This document shows, one piece after another, positions 7,334 through 17,607 of a stretch of 64,000 bases of DNA; positions within the stretch are counted from its first letter, which is position 1; each line of letters opens with the position of its first letter. This stretch comes from DATBJG01 sp963790545 (GTDB taxonomy: Bacteria > Acidobacteriota > Vicinamibacteria > Vicinamibacterales > JAMQPK01). The stretch covers positions 186,001-250,000 of the forward strand of contig CAWBPA010000019.1 of assembly GCA_963790545.1 (NCBI GenBank), given 5' to 3'. The translations under genes were made by a program, and so were the position numbers. The notes under the pieces were generated by a model. That model made no database searches, was not told where the DNA came from, and was given only the letters and a program-made list of their open reading frames with translations.

Positions 7334-10300
7334 ATGCTTTGCCCCACGTGCGGGGAGGAAACGCCCATCGGGATCCGATGTTCCCGATGTGAAGCCCCGC
7401 TTCCTGTCACATCACCAGGCCGCACCGGCGTTCTGACGCCGCCACGGGAGAGTCCCGTCGACTTCACGAGTCCAACCGGCGCCTTCGATCCAGACGCAAC
7501 CATGCTCGGCCCTCGATCGTCGTCGAAGGGTGGAGACGACACGACGGGCCTTCCGCCCTCAGCTGGTGGCGTGCGGCATATCAGGCTTCCCGCGCCCGAG
7601 CGCGGCCCACTCGAAGAAGGTCAGAAGTTTAGTCCGCGCTACCACATCATCAAGCTCCTGGGTATTGGTGGCATGGGTGCGGTCTATCAGGCGTGGGACG
7701 CGGAGCTGAGCGTAGCGGTTGCCGTGAAAGTGATCCGGCCGGAGGTCTCTCAGGATCCAGTGGCAGCGCGCGAGATCGAACGACGGTTCAAGCAGGAACT
7801 GCTGCTCGCGCGTCAGGTCACCCACAAGAACGTTGTCCGCATCTTCGATCTCGGGGAAATCGACGGCATCAAGTACATCACGATGTCTGTACATCCAGGG
7901 GACCGATCTGGCAACGATGCTGCGTCAGAGCGAACGTCTCGCGGTTCCGACGGTGATGCCCCTCGCGAGACAGATCGTGGAAGGTCTCAAGGCCGCACAC
8001 GAGGCCGGTGTCGTCCATCGCGATCTCAAGCCCGCCAACATCATGATTGAAGGCGGCGATCACGCGATCGTGATGGATTTCGGGATCGCGCGTTCGACGT
8101 CGCAAGGTGGCCAAGTACCGCCAGCCGTCACCGCGGCCTCAGGATCGCAGCCAGAAGTCGGCGCTTGGGACAACGAGATGACGCAGGCGGCAGCGACGAT
8201 GGCCGGAGCCGTGGTGGGAACTGTCGAATACATGGCGCCGGAGCAGGCTCGCGGCCAGACGGTCGATCAGAGGGCCGACGTCTACGCATTCGGCCTCATC
8301 CTCTACGACCTGCTGGTGGGACGCCGCCGCGCCGAACATGCGCCCAGCGCCATCGCGGAGCTGCGGAAGCGGATGGAACAGGCACCTTCACCGGCCAGGT
8401 CACTTGTCCCAGAGATTCCGGAGGCGCTGGAGCAGCTGGTGTCGCGATGTATCGAACCGGATCCAGCCGCGCGCTTTCAAACGACTCAAGAGCTCGGGGA
8501 TGCCCTTGCTCGCCTGGATGATCAGGGGCAACCACTGCCGATTCACCGCGTGTTCGGCATGCGCGTGGCGGTCGCCGCGCTCGGTCTGTTCATGGCGCTC
8601 CTGGTGGGCACGTGGTGGTTCGCCCAGGGACCCGGTGTGCCGGTTCAACACGATCCCGTATCAGTCCTGATCGCCGATTTCCAGAACAGCACGAATGATC
8701 CGACGTTCGACCGCACACTCGAACCGATGTTGAAGCTCGCGCTCGAGGGCGCGGGATTCATCAGCGCGTACGACCGGACGGCGGTTGGTCGCAGCCTCGG
8801 TGTGCGGCCCCCTGACAGACTGGACGAGGTGGCTGCGCGGGAGCTTGCCGTCAAGCAGGGCTTGGGAGTGGTGCTGTCTGGTTCCGTGAGCCGTCAGGGC
8901 GACGGTTACGCCGTATCGGTGAAAGCTGCACAGGCGGTGACCGGCGATGTGATCACGACTGCCGAGGATCGGGCCGGCAGCAAGGAGCAGGTCCTGGCCG
9001 TGGCGACCGATCTCGCGACCACGGTACGCGAGGCGCTTGGCGACGATACGTCAGATGCCGCGCAACGCTTCGCGATGGAAACCCTTTCGGCGACGTCGCT
9101 GGACGTTGTCAAGGACTATGCGGCGGCGATGAGCGCCTTGTCTGATAACAGACCAGAAGACGCGCGGCAAAGCTTTCAGAAGGCTTTGAACCGGGATCCG
9201 AACTTCGGCCTTGCGTATGCCGGCATGGCCATTGCGTCACGCAACATCGGCCAGCAGCAGGAGGCGGAAAAGCACATCAAGGAAGCCGTCCGTCACGTCG
9301 ATCGGATGACGGAGCGGGAACGCTATCGTACGCGCGGTCTGTTTTACTACCTGACGAGCGATTATCAGGCGTGCGTCAAGGAATACAGCGATTTGATCGC
9401 CCGCTATGCGGCGGACGTTGCGGCGCACAACAACCTTGCGCTGTGTTTGACGTACCTGCGGGACATGCCCAGGGCCCGTGACGAGATGCAGCAAGTGACC
9501 GCAATCCTCCCCAAACGCGCGCTCTACCGCCTGAATTTGGCGCTCTATGCGGCTTACGGCAGCGATTTCCAGACTGCGGAGGCGGAGGCACGAACAGCGC
9601 AGGAGTTGGGGAGTCCGTTAGGCTTTCTTGCCCTTGCCTTCGCGCAATTGGGCCAGGGACAAACCTTTCAGGCCGCCGAAAGCTACAGGCAAGGTGCCGG
9701 CGCTCAGGACGGCAAGGTGAGTGCGCTGTACGCGTCCTATGCTGCGTCGGGCCTGGGCGATCTGGCCCTCTATGAGGGGCGATTCTCTGAGGCTGTCCGA
9801 ATTCTTCGCGAAGGAGCCCTCGTAGACCTGAGGTCCAACAACTCCGACCGGGCTGCGGCCAAGTACGCCGCGCTCGCGTATGCGCAGCTTTTGCGGCAAC
9901 AAAAGAGCGCAGCACTGGAGGCAGCCGAGAGCGCCTTGGCAAACAGTCAAGCCGCGAAGGTCCGATTCCTGGCCTCACGAGTCTTTGTCGAGATGGGCGA
10001 GATCGCGCGAGCCCGAAAGCTGGCCGCCGGATTGGCATCCGAGTTCCAGTCCGAGCCCCAGGCCTTGGCCAAGGTCATCGAGGGGGAGATCGCCATCAAG
10101 AATCGAAATCCGCGCGAGGCCATCAAAATCCTCACGGAAGCGAACACCCTCTTGGACACATGGATCGGCCGCTTCGATCTGGGGCGGGCGTATCTGGAAG
10201 CCGGTGCGTTCACGCAGGCTGATTCCGAGTTCGACCGGTGCATCACGCGTCGTGGCGAGGCCCTCTCGCTATTCCTGGACGAAGAACCCACCTACGGCTA

Positions 10301-10460
10301 TTTTCCACCCGTCTATTACTACCTGGGTCGTGTCAGGGAAGGGCTCAAGACAGCGGCGTTTGCCGACTCGTACCGCACTTATTTAAGTATCCGCGGCGGT
10401 TCGACCGAAGATCCGCTCCTCCCTGAAGTGCGCCGCCGCGCAGGGCCTCAGTCGAAATAG
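7334..10460 (+). CDS. membrane Ser/Thr protein kinase with TolB-like and TPR domains (one frame change)
   Basis: Product of about 1041 residues. A zinc-ribbon CPTC...CSRC (residues 3-19) is followed by a Hanks-type kinase domain: LGIGGMGAVYQAWD (110-122), VAVKVI with the ATP lysine, HRDLKPANIM, DFGIAR and APEQ. Next come one membrane helix (VAVAALGLFMALLVGTWWF), a TolB/FlgO-like domain (DPVSVLIADFQNSTND...) and a long TPR tail, presumably periplasmic. The kinase would phosphorylate cytoplasmic proteins in response to something sensed outside. One extra base near 7888, in ATGTCTGTACATC, breaks the frame between the two kinase lobes although both sides stay conserved. The start is chosen at the zinc ribbon. 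A strong terminator follows. Confidence 0.87.
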
Positions 10461-10493
10461 AGACCTCAGACCCCATTTGTTGAGAGTCTGATC

Positions 10494-10528
10494 GGACCTG
10501 TCACAGGATTCGTTCCTGTGACAGGTCC
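10494..10528. terminator. hairpin terminator between convergent genes
   Basis: A perfect 15-bp stem GGACCTGTCACAGGA / TCCTGTGACAGGTCC has a 5-base loop TTCGT. It lies between the kinase stop and the convergent metalloprotease stop and would fold on either transcript. Confidence 0.85.
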
Positions 10529-10545
10529 TTCAGCCAGCCGAGCTC

Positions 10546-13428
10546 CTACGCAACGCTACGGGTACAGGGATGGTGGAACGTTGCGAAGTTGGACGGGCCA
10601 CTCAACGTCCTCGGCGGACCGTCTCTGAGCTCTGCAATGATGAAGTAGGTGTACGTCACACCCGGTTTTGCGCTGTTGTCGATCTTGGTCAGCGCCGGGT
10701 TGAGCCCTGGGTTTGCTACCACGACATCGATCTGTCTGATGTCGCTTGTGGGTGTGATTGTGGCGCCGGTCGCGCGGAAGATCAGGTACCTGAAGACGAG
10801 CCCACCGAAGTTGGGCGGCTGCCAATCCAGCCGCACGCCATTCCTGACCCCGGTGGCAGTGAGGTCGGTCGGACCCCATTCCCCAGTGCTGTCGCAGTCT
10901 CGAAATCGATGTCACCCGTGGAACGCTCATTAGTGTTCGGGTCGAGCGGCAAGTCGCCGCTCCCGAGGTCGCCACGACCCAGGTCGCCGCTTCCGACGTC
11001 CGTGCCCAGGTCACCCTGACCGAGATCGCCTTGACCCAAATCGCCCTGCCCGAGATCCCCCTGCCCGAGATCGCCCTGACCGAGATCACCCTGACCAAGA
11101 TCACCCTGACCCAAATCGCCCTGACCCAAATCGCCTTGTCCCATGTCGAGGGACAAGGGGCCAACAAGCTCCGTAACCGGCTCTGTATTTGTGTCAAGGT
11201 ACGAAGCCCCGACGTTGCGCCGGCTGCCAACCTGGTTCAGGTGCACGTCGGCCCATTCGTTGGAGGACGCGCCCAGTATCTCAATGGCGGTGCCGTCGAA
11301 GTTCAGGTCCTGGGAGAACTATCGCGCCAGCAATACTCCCGTCTGCATTCCAATCGATGGGGATGGTGGTTTTAAGCCCATCGATTCGCGCCACGCCGTT
11401 GCCAGCTAACCTGTCTGCTTCCTCTTCTGGCGACAGCGGTGAACCATCACAATGCTTCTTTGCGGCAGGCGTTTTCAGAACAAAGCCAAGGGTCCCGGCG
11501 ATTCGAGGTGCAAACCAGGCGGTGCGATAGGGAGCACCGCCGGGGAGTCCAGCCGTCTCAAAGAGGGTGCCCTCAGCAAGGGACCCAAGTCCCACACGGG
11601 AAAAATCAATCCTTTGTTTTTGCGTTTGCGGGCCCGACGTCGGATAAAGCCCGTACAACTGAAACAGGTAGTTCATCGAGCTCAGCTGGTTGGGCTTGCA
11701 GTTGGGCTGGAATTGCAGCTGCAGCTCCTCCCCCTCCCCTTCCACAGGAACAGGAGGCCCGCCATGCCTCAGCTCGAAGTTGTGCCCTAACTCGTGGAAG
11801 AGCGTGGCCGCCTGCATGTATAGTGCTTCCGATAGGCTTCCCGGTGGAATCATCGAAGCCCCCAAGTGTGACCATGAGATCGCCGCCAGGAAAGTCGCCG
11901 ACGCCCGTGTTGGTCCGGGGTACGTGGAAGTCGGCGGACAAGGGGTCCGTTGACTTCGGCAAACCGAGCAGGTGGGCGAACAGCGCGTAGTGGAAGATGT
12001 CTTTCCGGTTGCGATCGAATCGCATCCGGCAGTCGACCTGAGGCTTCACACACGTTGACTTGAGCCTGATTGAGCTGCGCGCCCAACTCACTGACCCATG
12101 CGTCCCTGAGGAATCGGAATCCTGTCTTCCAGCCGACTGTGCCTGGATAAGCCGGATACTGACAGCCTGCCGCTAACGGATTGCAGGCCTCTTCCAAAAT
12201 CTGTTCGCCGCCCCGTGCCAGGCCGTTTCCTCGAATGAGGTAGGGCTCCGCCACAGTGCCCGTCGGATAGTTGCCGACATCGAAATGCACATTGATGGGA
12301 CCCGGTAGACCTTCCCCTGTCGGTGCGTTGAGGAAAGCATCTCCGACCATCTTGAGGGCCGCCGGATCCGGTCGATGCGTGTGGGCGGGCTTTTGGACGC
12401 CGCCGTAAGTCTTGGCCTGGGGAGCGTGCAGGAAGCCGATTTCAACGAAGAGATCCTTGATGTCCGGATTGGCGCCCATGCTCCCCAGAGGCGGCAGGGT
12501 CTGGCCGTTTGGATCGGTGACAAGACTACCTGTTGTGGATTCTTCCCAGATGTTGAGCAAGCCGTCGTTATCGGTATCCTCGACGGTCGTGCTGAAGACG
12601 ATCGCGCTCCAGGACTTGCAGGGGGACTCCGGACCGCCTTCCACCACCTGCACCGAAGAGGCATCTCCAGCCAGTTCAACGGGATCTGTTACATTGTCCC
12701 AGTTGAAGGCGTTGCCAGCAATGTGCGTGATCTGGGCGATCGGACCGACCGACGAAGCCTGATAAAACCCTTGAATTGTCTGCGTCAGGGTTCCGTTACT
12801 TGGTTTGGTGTAGGTGCCATCGTAGATGACGATTCCCCTGTAAGGTTCTGCGGGATCCCGGTACACCACGACCAGTCTGGCGCCGACGGGCCGCGGGGAA
12901 GACTCTCCCGCTGGCACCTCCACATCGTACGTCGTCGTTTACGTCGTGTTTTCCGTTTTCACCCAAGGGCAGGAGACGAAGGACGTCCGCGCGATACGTC
13001 ACCAGGTTGACGCCTTCTCCCACCGTGAAGCACGCCGAGCTCGTGCCGAGCGCTTTCGCGATCGACCCCTCGCCTGAATCGAGCGGGAGTCCGTTGAACG
13101 TCGCACCGCTAATACCCTGCAGAGGAGCGCTTTCCGCGGTTTGCACGTACAGGAAAGCCGCCAGGATATCGACATTCGGCGGCACCCCACTGATTTCGAA
13201 ATGTGCCTCTGCGGTAGACCCCTCTCCGGAGAAACCGCCGCCGCTGGCCACGTAGTTACCGGTGATGAAGTAATTCTTGAAGAACGTCAAGGGACCGTCG
13301 GATTCCGGCAAGTCTTGCGCCTGTCCCCCTGACTGCGCAAAGCACAGCATGACGCCCAGGCTAAAAAGTGCAGCAGGCCTTCTCAACCACCCTGCGCCCA
13401 AAAGATGACCGACCTTCACTCGCGTCAT
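10546..13428 (-). CDS. secreted metzincin-like zinc metalloprotease with pentapeptide-like repeats and an FN3-like tail (several frame changes)
   Basis: Read end to end the product is about 960 residues: a signal peptide (SLGVMLCFAQSGGQAQ), a beta-rich N-terminal region, a calcium-loop phrase DTDNDGLLNIWEE, a catalytic domain with HELGHNFELRH (coding near 11766-11798), about ten GDLGQ repeats (10985-11140), and a C-terminal fibronectin-III-like domain with YTYFIIAELRDG. The active-site motif fits HExxHxxGxxH except for Glu where Gly is usual. The frame changes near 12932, 12046, 11820, 11315 and 10898; each half-frame reads as sensible protein and no in-frame stops appear after correction. 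It is probably an exported protease. The true status (intact or broken) is open. Confidence 0.78.
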
Positions 13429-13650
13429 GGTGTCTCCTCAACCTCGTTCTTGTGCACGTCCGAAGACGTCTGTCCGTATAAACGCCGCGCCAAGCGGGCG
13501 TGAACGCGTGACGCCGATTTCAATCCAACCGAAAAACGGGAAGTTTGTGACCGTTATAGTCCGTTACAGTCCGAAGGGGTCCCCATTCTGGCATGTCAGG
13601 TCAACACCGGCAACCTACTTTCGGGCTAATTCCGGTGTGACTTTGGTGTG

Positions 13651-16600
13651 TCAACCGGCGGACACGCTTGGTCGATGTGGTGGCGTTGGTGGGGATCTAG
13701 GTTGGTTCGATGAGAAGCCGAGATTTGCGAAAAAAAGACCCGGGACCCGAGGTGTGACCCCCGAATCCCGAGTCTGGCCTAAAGCCGAACCCGAAGCGCG
13801 GGGGTTTACCCCCCGCGAGGGCAACGAGTAGAACAGGAACTTCACCATGAACTGCCCCCTCGCGCCGGGCTCGAAGAGGTCGTCCATCCCGAAGCGCGGA
13901 TCGTAGGCATTGGCCCCATCGCTTGTCGCACGAATCAACGCGTTGTAATCGTAGCCTTGCGTCAGATCCGTGTGGCTCAAGTCGATGAGCGACGACCCAC
14001 GTTCCACACCCGCCCCACGATTGAGGTAGTTGAAGATGTGCCGTGATGTCTTCTGGTTGAAGACATTCAGCACGTTGAGCTCAAAGCGAAGCCGTTTATT
14101 GCCCGCCATTGCAAGCTCGTGGGTCAACAGCAGATCCGTCCGTGTCAGCATATCGGTACGTCCGAGGTCGCCACGACCCTCGACGAAAGCGTCGGCACTG
14201 TGCGTCGAAGTCACATAGGTGGAAATCGGCGTTCCGCTGCCACCGTAGAAGTTCGCGCCGATCTGCGTACCGAACCGGAACTGGTAGGCGCCGTACAGTT
14301 TCACGACGTGTGGGCGGTCGGTTCCGAGCCGGCCGAGCACATCCAGGTTCCCGTGAGAATCGAACAGCAACTCGTCGAGGTCCCACGCCCGGTTCACGTT
14401 GCCGCCGGGACGTGACAGAGTGCCAGCCTGCTGCTGGGAGACAGAGGACGCGACGCCCGTCGTAGGTGTGTTGTACTCGTCAGAACTTGCCAGACCGGCG
14501 TAGTTCCCGTAGAGCCGGCTGATCGTGTAATTCGCGCTGAAGAACCAGTTGTCGGCAAACCGTCGGTTGTAGCCGATCTCAAATGCGTCGTACGTTCTGG
14601 TGGGGCGTGGTGTCGCCTGACCAGGGGGTGTCGCTCCCGTAGGGAACTGAAATTGCGTCACACCCTTGCCAGGATTCGAAATCAGATAGCCTTCGTCACC
14701 CGTGTCGGTAAGTACCCTACGTCCTCAATCGTCTCCTGCAAATCGTTGTGGACGTAGTGCAGTGTCACAACCGAGCGAGCATTGAGCTGGAACTCGAGAC
14801 CGATGCTGGTGCTGTCCTGCCGCATCGGCTGCAGGTCGGGGTCGATGTCGGCCTCGAATGACGCGACGCGGCGGTCGCGGCAGCCGCCAGGGTTTGAGAA
14901 CCACAAATCGGCGCCGGGCTTGTTGGAGAGGTTCAGACTATTGATGTCGAGCGTCTCCAGGCCACGATAGAAAATGCACCAGGTTTCCGCACCGAAGGAG
15001 CCACGGACCAGCTCGTATTTCGTCCAATCATAGTACCGGCCCCAGCTGCCGAACAGCTTGGCCCGCCCGTCACCCCGCAGATCGTAGGTCGCGCCGATCC
15101 GAGGGGCGAGCTTGTCGCCAAACCCGAACTCGATCGCATTCTCCAGGTAGTCTGGCCTGAAGGTCGGGACTTTCTCGTTTTCGGTCCTGAGACCGAGGTT
15201 GACCGTCAGTCGGTTCCCGATGGTCCACGAGTCCTGAACGTACAGAGAATAGATGTTGGCACCAGCAGTTCCGTTGATCTGTCGGTCGTTGACCTCGTAG
15301 TAGCCATAGGTCCCGCGGCCTGTCTGCCCGCTGAAGGTGAATGCCGAATCCCAGAAGAGGAACACGTAGCCGCCCGGATAGGCCGAGTTGACCGTATTCT
15401 CTGTGGTACTGGGAACCGAAGCCCCCCTTGAGCGTGTGGATACCACCGCCCGTGAAGGAATGGTTATAGTCGATATTGAAGAACCTGCGCTTCGTGGTAT
15501 CGAAGTTCGTGATCTGCGTTCTTGGCGTATTCGCCGATTGGTTCGGGAGCCGCAGGTTGGCCGGCAGTCCCGGCATCGTTAGCGCATTCGGGTTCTGATA
15601 GGTCCACGACGTAACAGTGGAAACGCCGGTGTCACTGTACCTATCGTGAAAGTAGCCGCCCCGTGCGCTGAGGAAGGAGCTTGGGGTCAAGTTGATATCG
15701 ACGGTTCCGCTCGTGTTGACCTGGTTGATTTCGTAGCCGCGGTTGATGTCTGCCGATGCAGCTTGCTGTGAATTGATCAGCCCATTCGGAACCGAACCAT
15801 CGTACGCCTTCAGCGTCCCATCGGCCGTCGTCGGCGTCCAGAGCCCTGAGCCATGCGCCGTTAAACGGCTGTTCGAATACGTGATCTTGCCGAACAATTG
15901 CTGGTACGTGATCTTTCGATCCTGCTCACCAGGCGTCTGGCCATTGCTATACAAGTAGTTCCGGTTGCTGTTGAAGACACGAGGTGAATAGGAACCGAAG
16001 AAGAAGAGCCGGTCACGCACGATCGGGCCGCCAATAGAGCCGCCAAACTCGTTGCGATGATCGTTTTGCTTTTCGTCCTGAACGTTGAACGCTCTGGAAT
16101 CGTTGGCCGGGTCCAGCACCAGCCGCTTCACCGGACCGGCGCTGATGCCGCTGCCGTCGTAGTAGTAGTGACCTTCACCACGGAAGCTATTGCCACCCGA
16201 CTTGGTGACCGCGCTGATGACGCCACCAAGAGCCCCGCCCCATTCGGCAGAGATCCCAGTGGTTTTGACCTGCACCTCCTGGAGGTACTCGAACACGGTG
16301 TCTTGCCGGGACTGTCCATTGATCAACCCGTTGGTGACGACGCCATCAACGGTGAAGGCATTTTCGGCACCGCTCGCGCCGTTCACCTGGAAGCCTCCCT
16401 CGAGCTCCCCTGAGTTGACCGACGGAGCCGTCATGGCAATCGACTGGAAACTGCGTGCCTTCGGCAGTCGATCGAACTCTTCGGCGGTGACGTTATGAGC
16501 GACTGTGGTCGTGCGCAGGTCGATGACCGGCGTGGCCTCGGCTGTCACCGTGATCGTCTCGGCGAGATTCCCCACTTTGAGCTGGGCATTGAAATCAAGC

Positions 16601-16908
16601 GTGCGACCGAGCAGGACGTTGATGTCATCGGCCTGTGCACTTGAAAACCCGGTGAGCTCAACCCGGACCGAATACCGTCCGGGGTCGAGGTCCAGAATCG
16701 AGTATCTGCCGTCACTTCCGCTGACGACCGATCGAACCTGTCCCGTCCCCTTGTTGGTGATGTTGACTGTGGCCCCCGGCAACACGCCACCGCTTTCATC
16801 GGTGACCGAGCCGGTCAACCCTCCGAACCTTTCCTGTGCGAGAGCCTGATCCGTCGCGAGCGCCAGCCCCACGAGCATGACCAGGATCGCAAGAAGCAGC
16901 TTTCTCAT
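13651..16908 (-). CDS. TonB-dependent receptor with N-terminal carboxypeptidase-regulatory-like domain (two frame changes)
   Basis: This outer-membrane receptor of the CarboxypepD_reg/plug/barrel type has a signal peptide (LLLAILVMLVGLALATDQALAQ), a first domain with GGVLPGATVNITNKGTG, a plug with FTVDGVVTNGLINGQS and SAEWGGALGGVISAVTKSGG, and a long barrel. The ribosome site AGGAGAG precedes the ATG. Frame changes lie near 15400 and 14712. The barrel should end in an aromatic residue at MVKFLF (13831). Here a TAC codon replaces the expected stop, and the frame reads on through a palindromic repeat and the terminator, so the last ~60 residues (13651-13830) are probably spurious. It likely imports peptides or glycans; the substrate is unknown. 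Confidence 0.85.
13736..13775 (-). terminator. rho-independent terminator of the TonB receptor gene
   Basis: On the minus strand an 11-base AGACTCGGGAT arm pairs, with a G-T pair, with the matching arm CCCGGGTCT and is followed by seven T. It lies inside the apparent 3' reading frame of the receptor, which argues that the native stop is upstream, near 13828. Confidence 0.75.
13791..13824. repeat. GTAGCGCGG-family palindromic element (minus-strand copy)
   Basis: On the minus strand it reads GCCCTCGCGGGGGGTAAACC then CCCGCGCTTCGG, closely matching the copy at 49511-49541. It sits immediately behind the last barrel codons of the receptor gene and is translated only because the stop codon is missing. 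Confidence 0.85.
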
Positions 16909-17607
16909 TGGCTCTCTCTCCTTGGATGGACTGAACCTGAGCTTCTTACGTTGATGTGGATTGGGTGAAAGGAAAGTTAATCTTTACATAAGCCTTGTCG
17001 TTATCCTTCCTGCTGCCAGCTAGTTATCCCGCCGGCCAAAACGCAAAACCGAAATGATATACCAAAATTGGTGCCAGATGCCAAGATTTGGCAACCCATG
17101 TATTTTCAAGGTGATGCAACAGTCACCAGTCCGCGAAAATCCAAGCGGTTGGGCGATAATCCAAGAAACCGTAGCAGTGTATCTGGAGTCGGGTAGGAAC
17201 TGAATGAGGAGTGGAACGCCCTGCGCGCTTCGAGACGTCTGAAGCACCCCGGCATTCTAGCAGTACAGGTCAGTACGGTCGCGGACAGTGCGACGAAACC
17301 GGTGAATTTTCATGAAACGACTGCCGCACCGGCGGCTGTCCGCCGATAGACAGGTCACGGTCCTGTTCCGACCCGCGTGTCCGAGCGTTGATCACGGGGG
17401 GACGTGCGTGTTCCAATTCGTGGCACAGAGCTTGGTAACAGCGTGGGCCCACGCACGAACCGCAAACCGCACAATTTGAGGACCGACGACTCCCCGCGTC
17501 GCGGGGATTGAGAGTGGAGTCCGACCGAAGGCACGCGGTTGGACCTGTGAGCCGAGCTTCTGGAGAGACCTGGCGCGGAAGAGTCGGCGACGACAAGGAG
17601 CAAGGAA
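16909..17607. other. 699-bp divergent intergenic region between two TonB receptor genes
   Basis: No gene is seen. It is more A/T-rich than the flanks near 16960-17160 and must hold the promoters of both receptors. It contains the paired dyads at 17061-17093 and a single GC-rich palindrome CCCCGCGTCGCGGGG at 17492-17506. Exact promoter boxes could not be placed with confidence. Confidence 0.7.
17061..17093. promoter_or_regulatory. candidate operator: two CCAA-TTGG dyads two helical turns apart
   Basis: ACCAAAATTGGT (17061-17072) and TGCCAAGATTTGGCA (17079-17093) are both inverted repeats with the half-site CCAA. Their centres are about 20 bp apart, so both would face the same side of the helix. 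They lie ~160 bp upstream of the minus-strand receptor and ~515 bp from the plus-strand one. Confidence 0.5.

Noticed and set aside
17485..17515. CCCCGCGTCGCGGGG followed by ATTGAG, reminiscent of a CRISPR repeat
   Set aside because: It is a single copy with no spacer-repeat pattern and no cas genes in the window.
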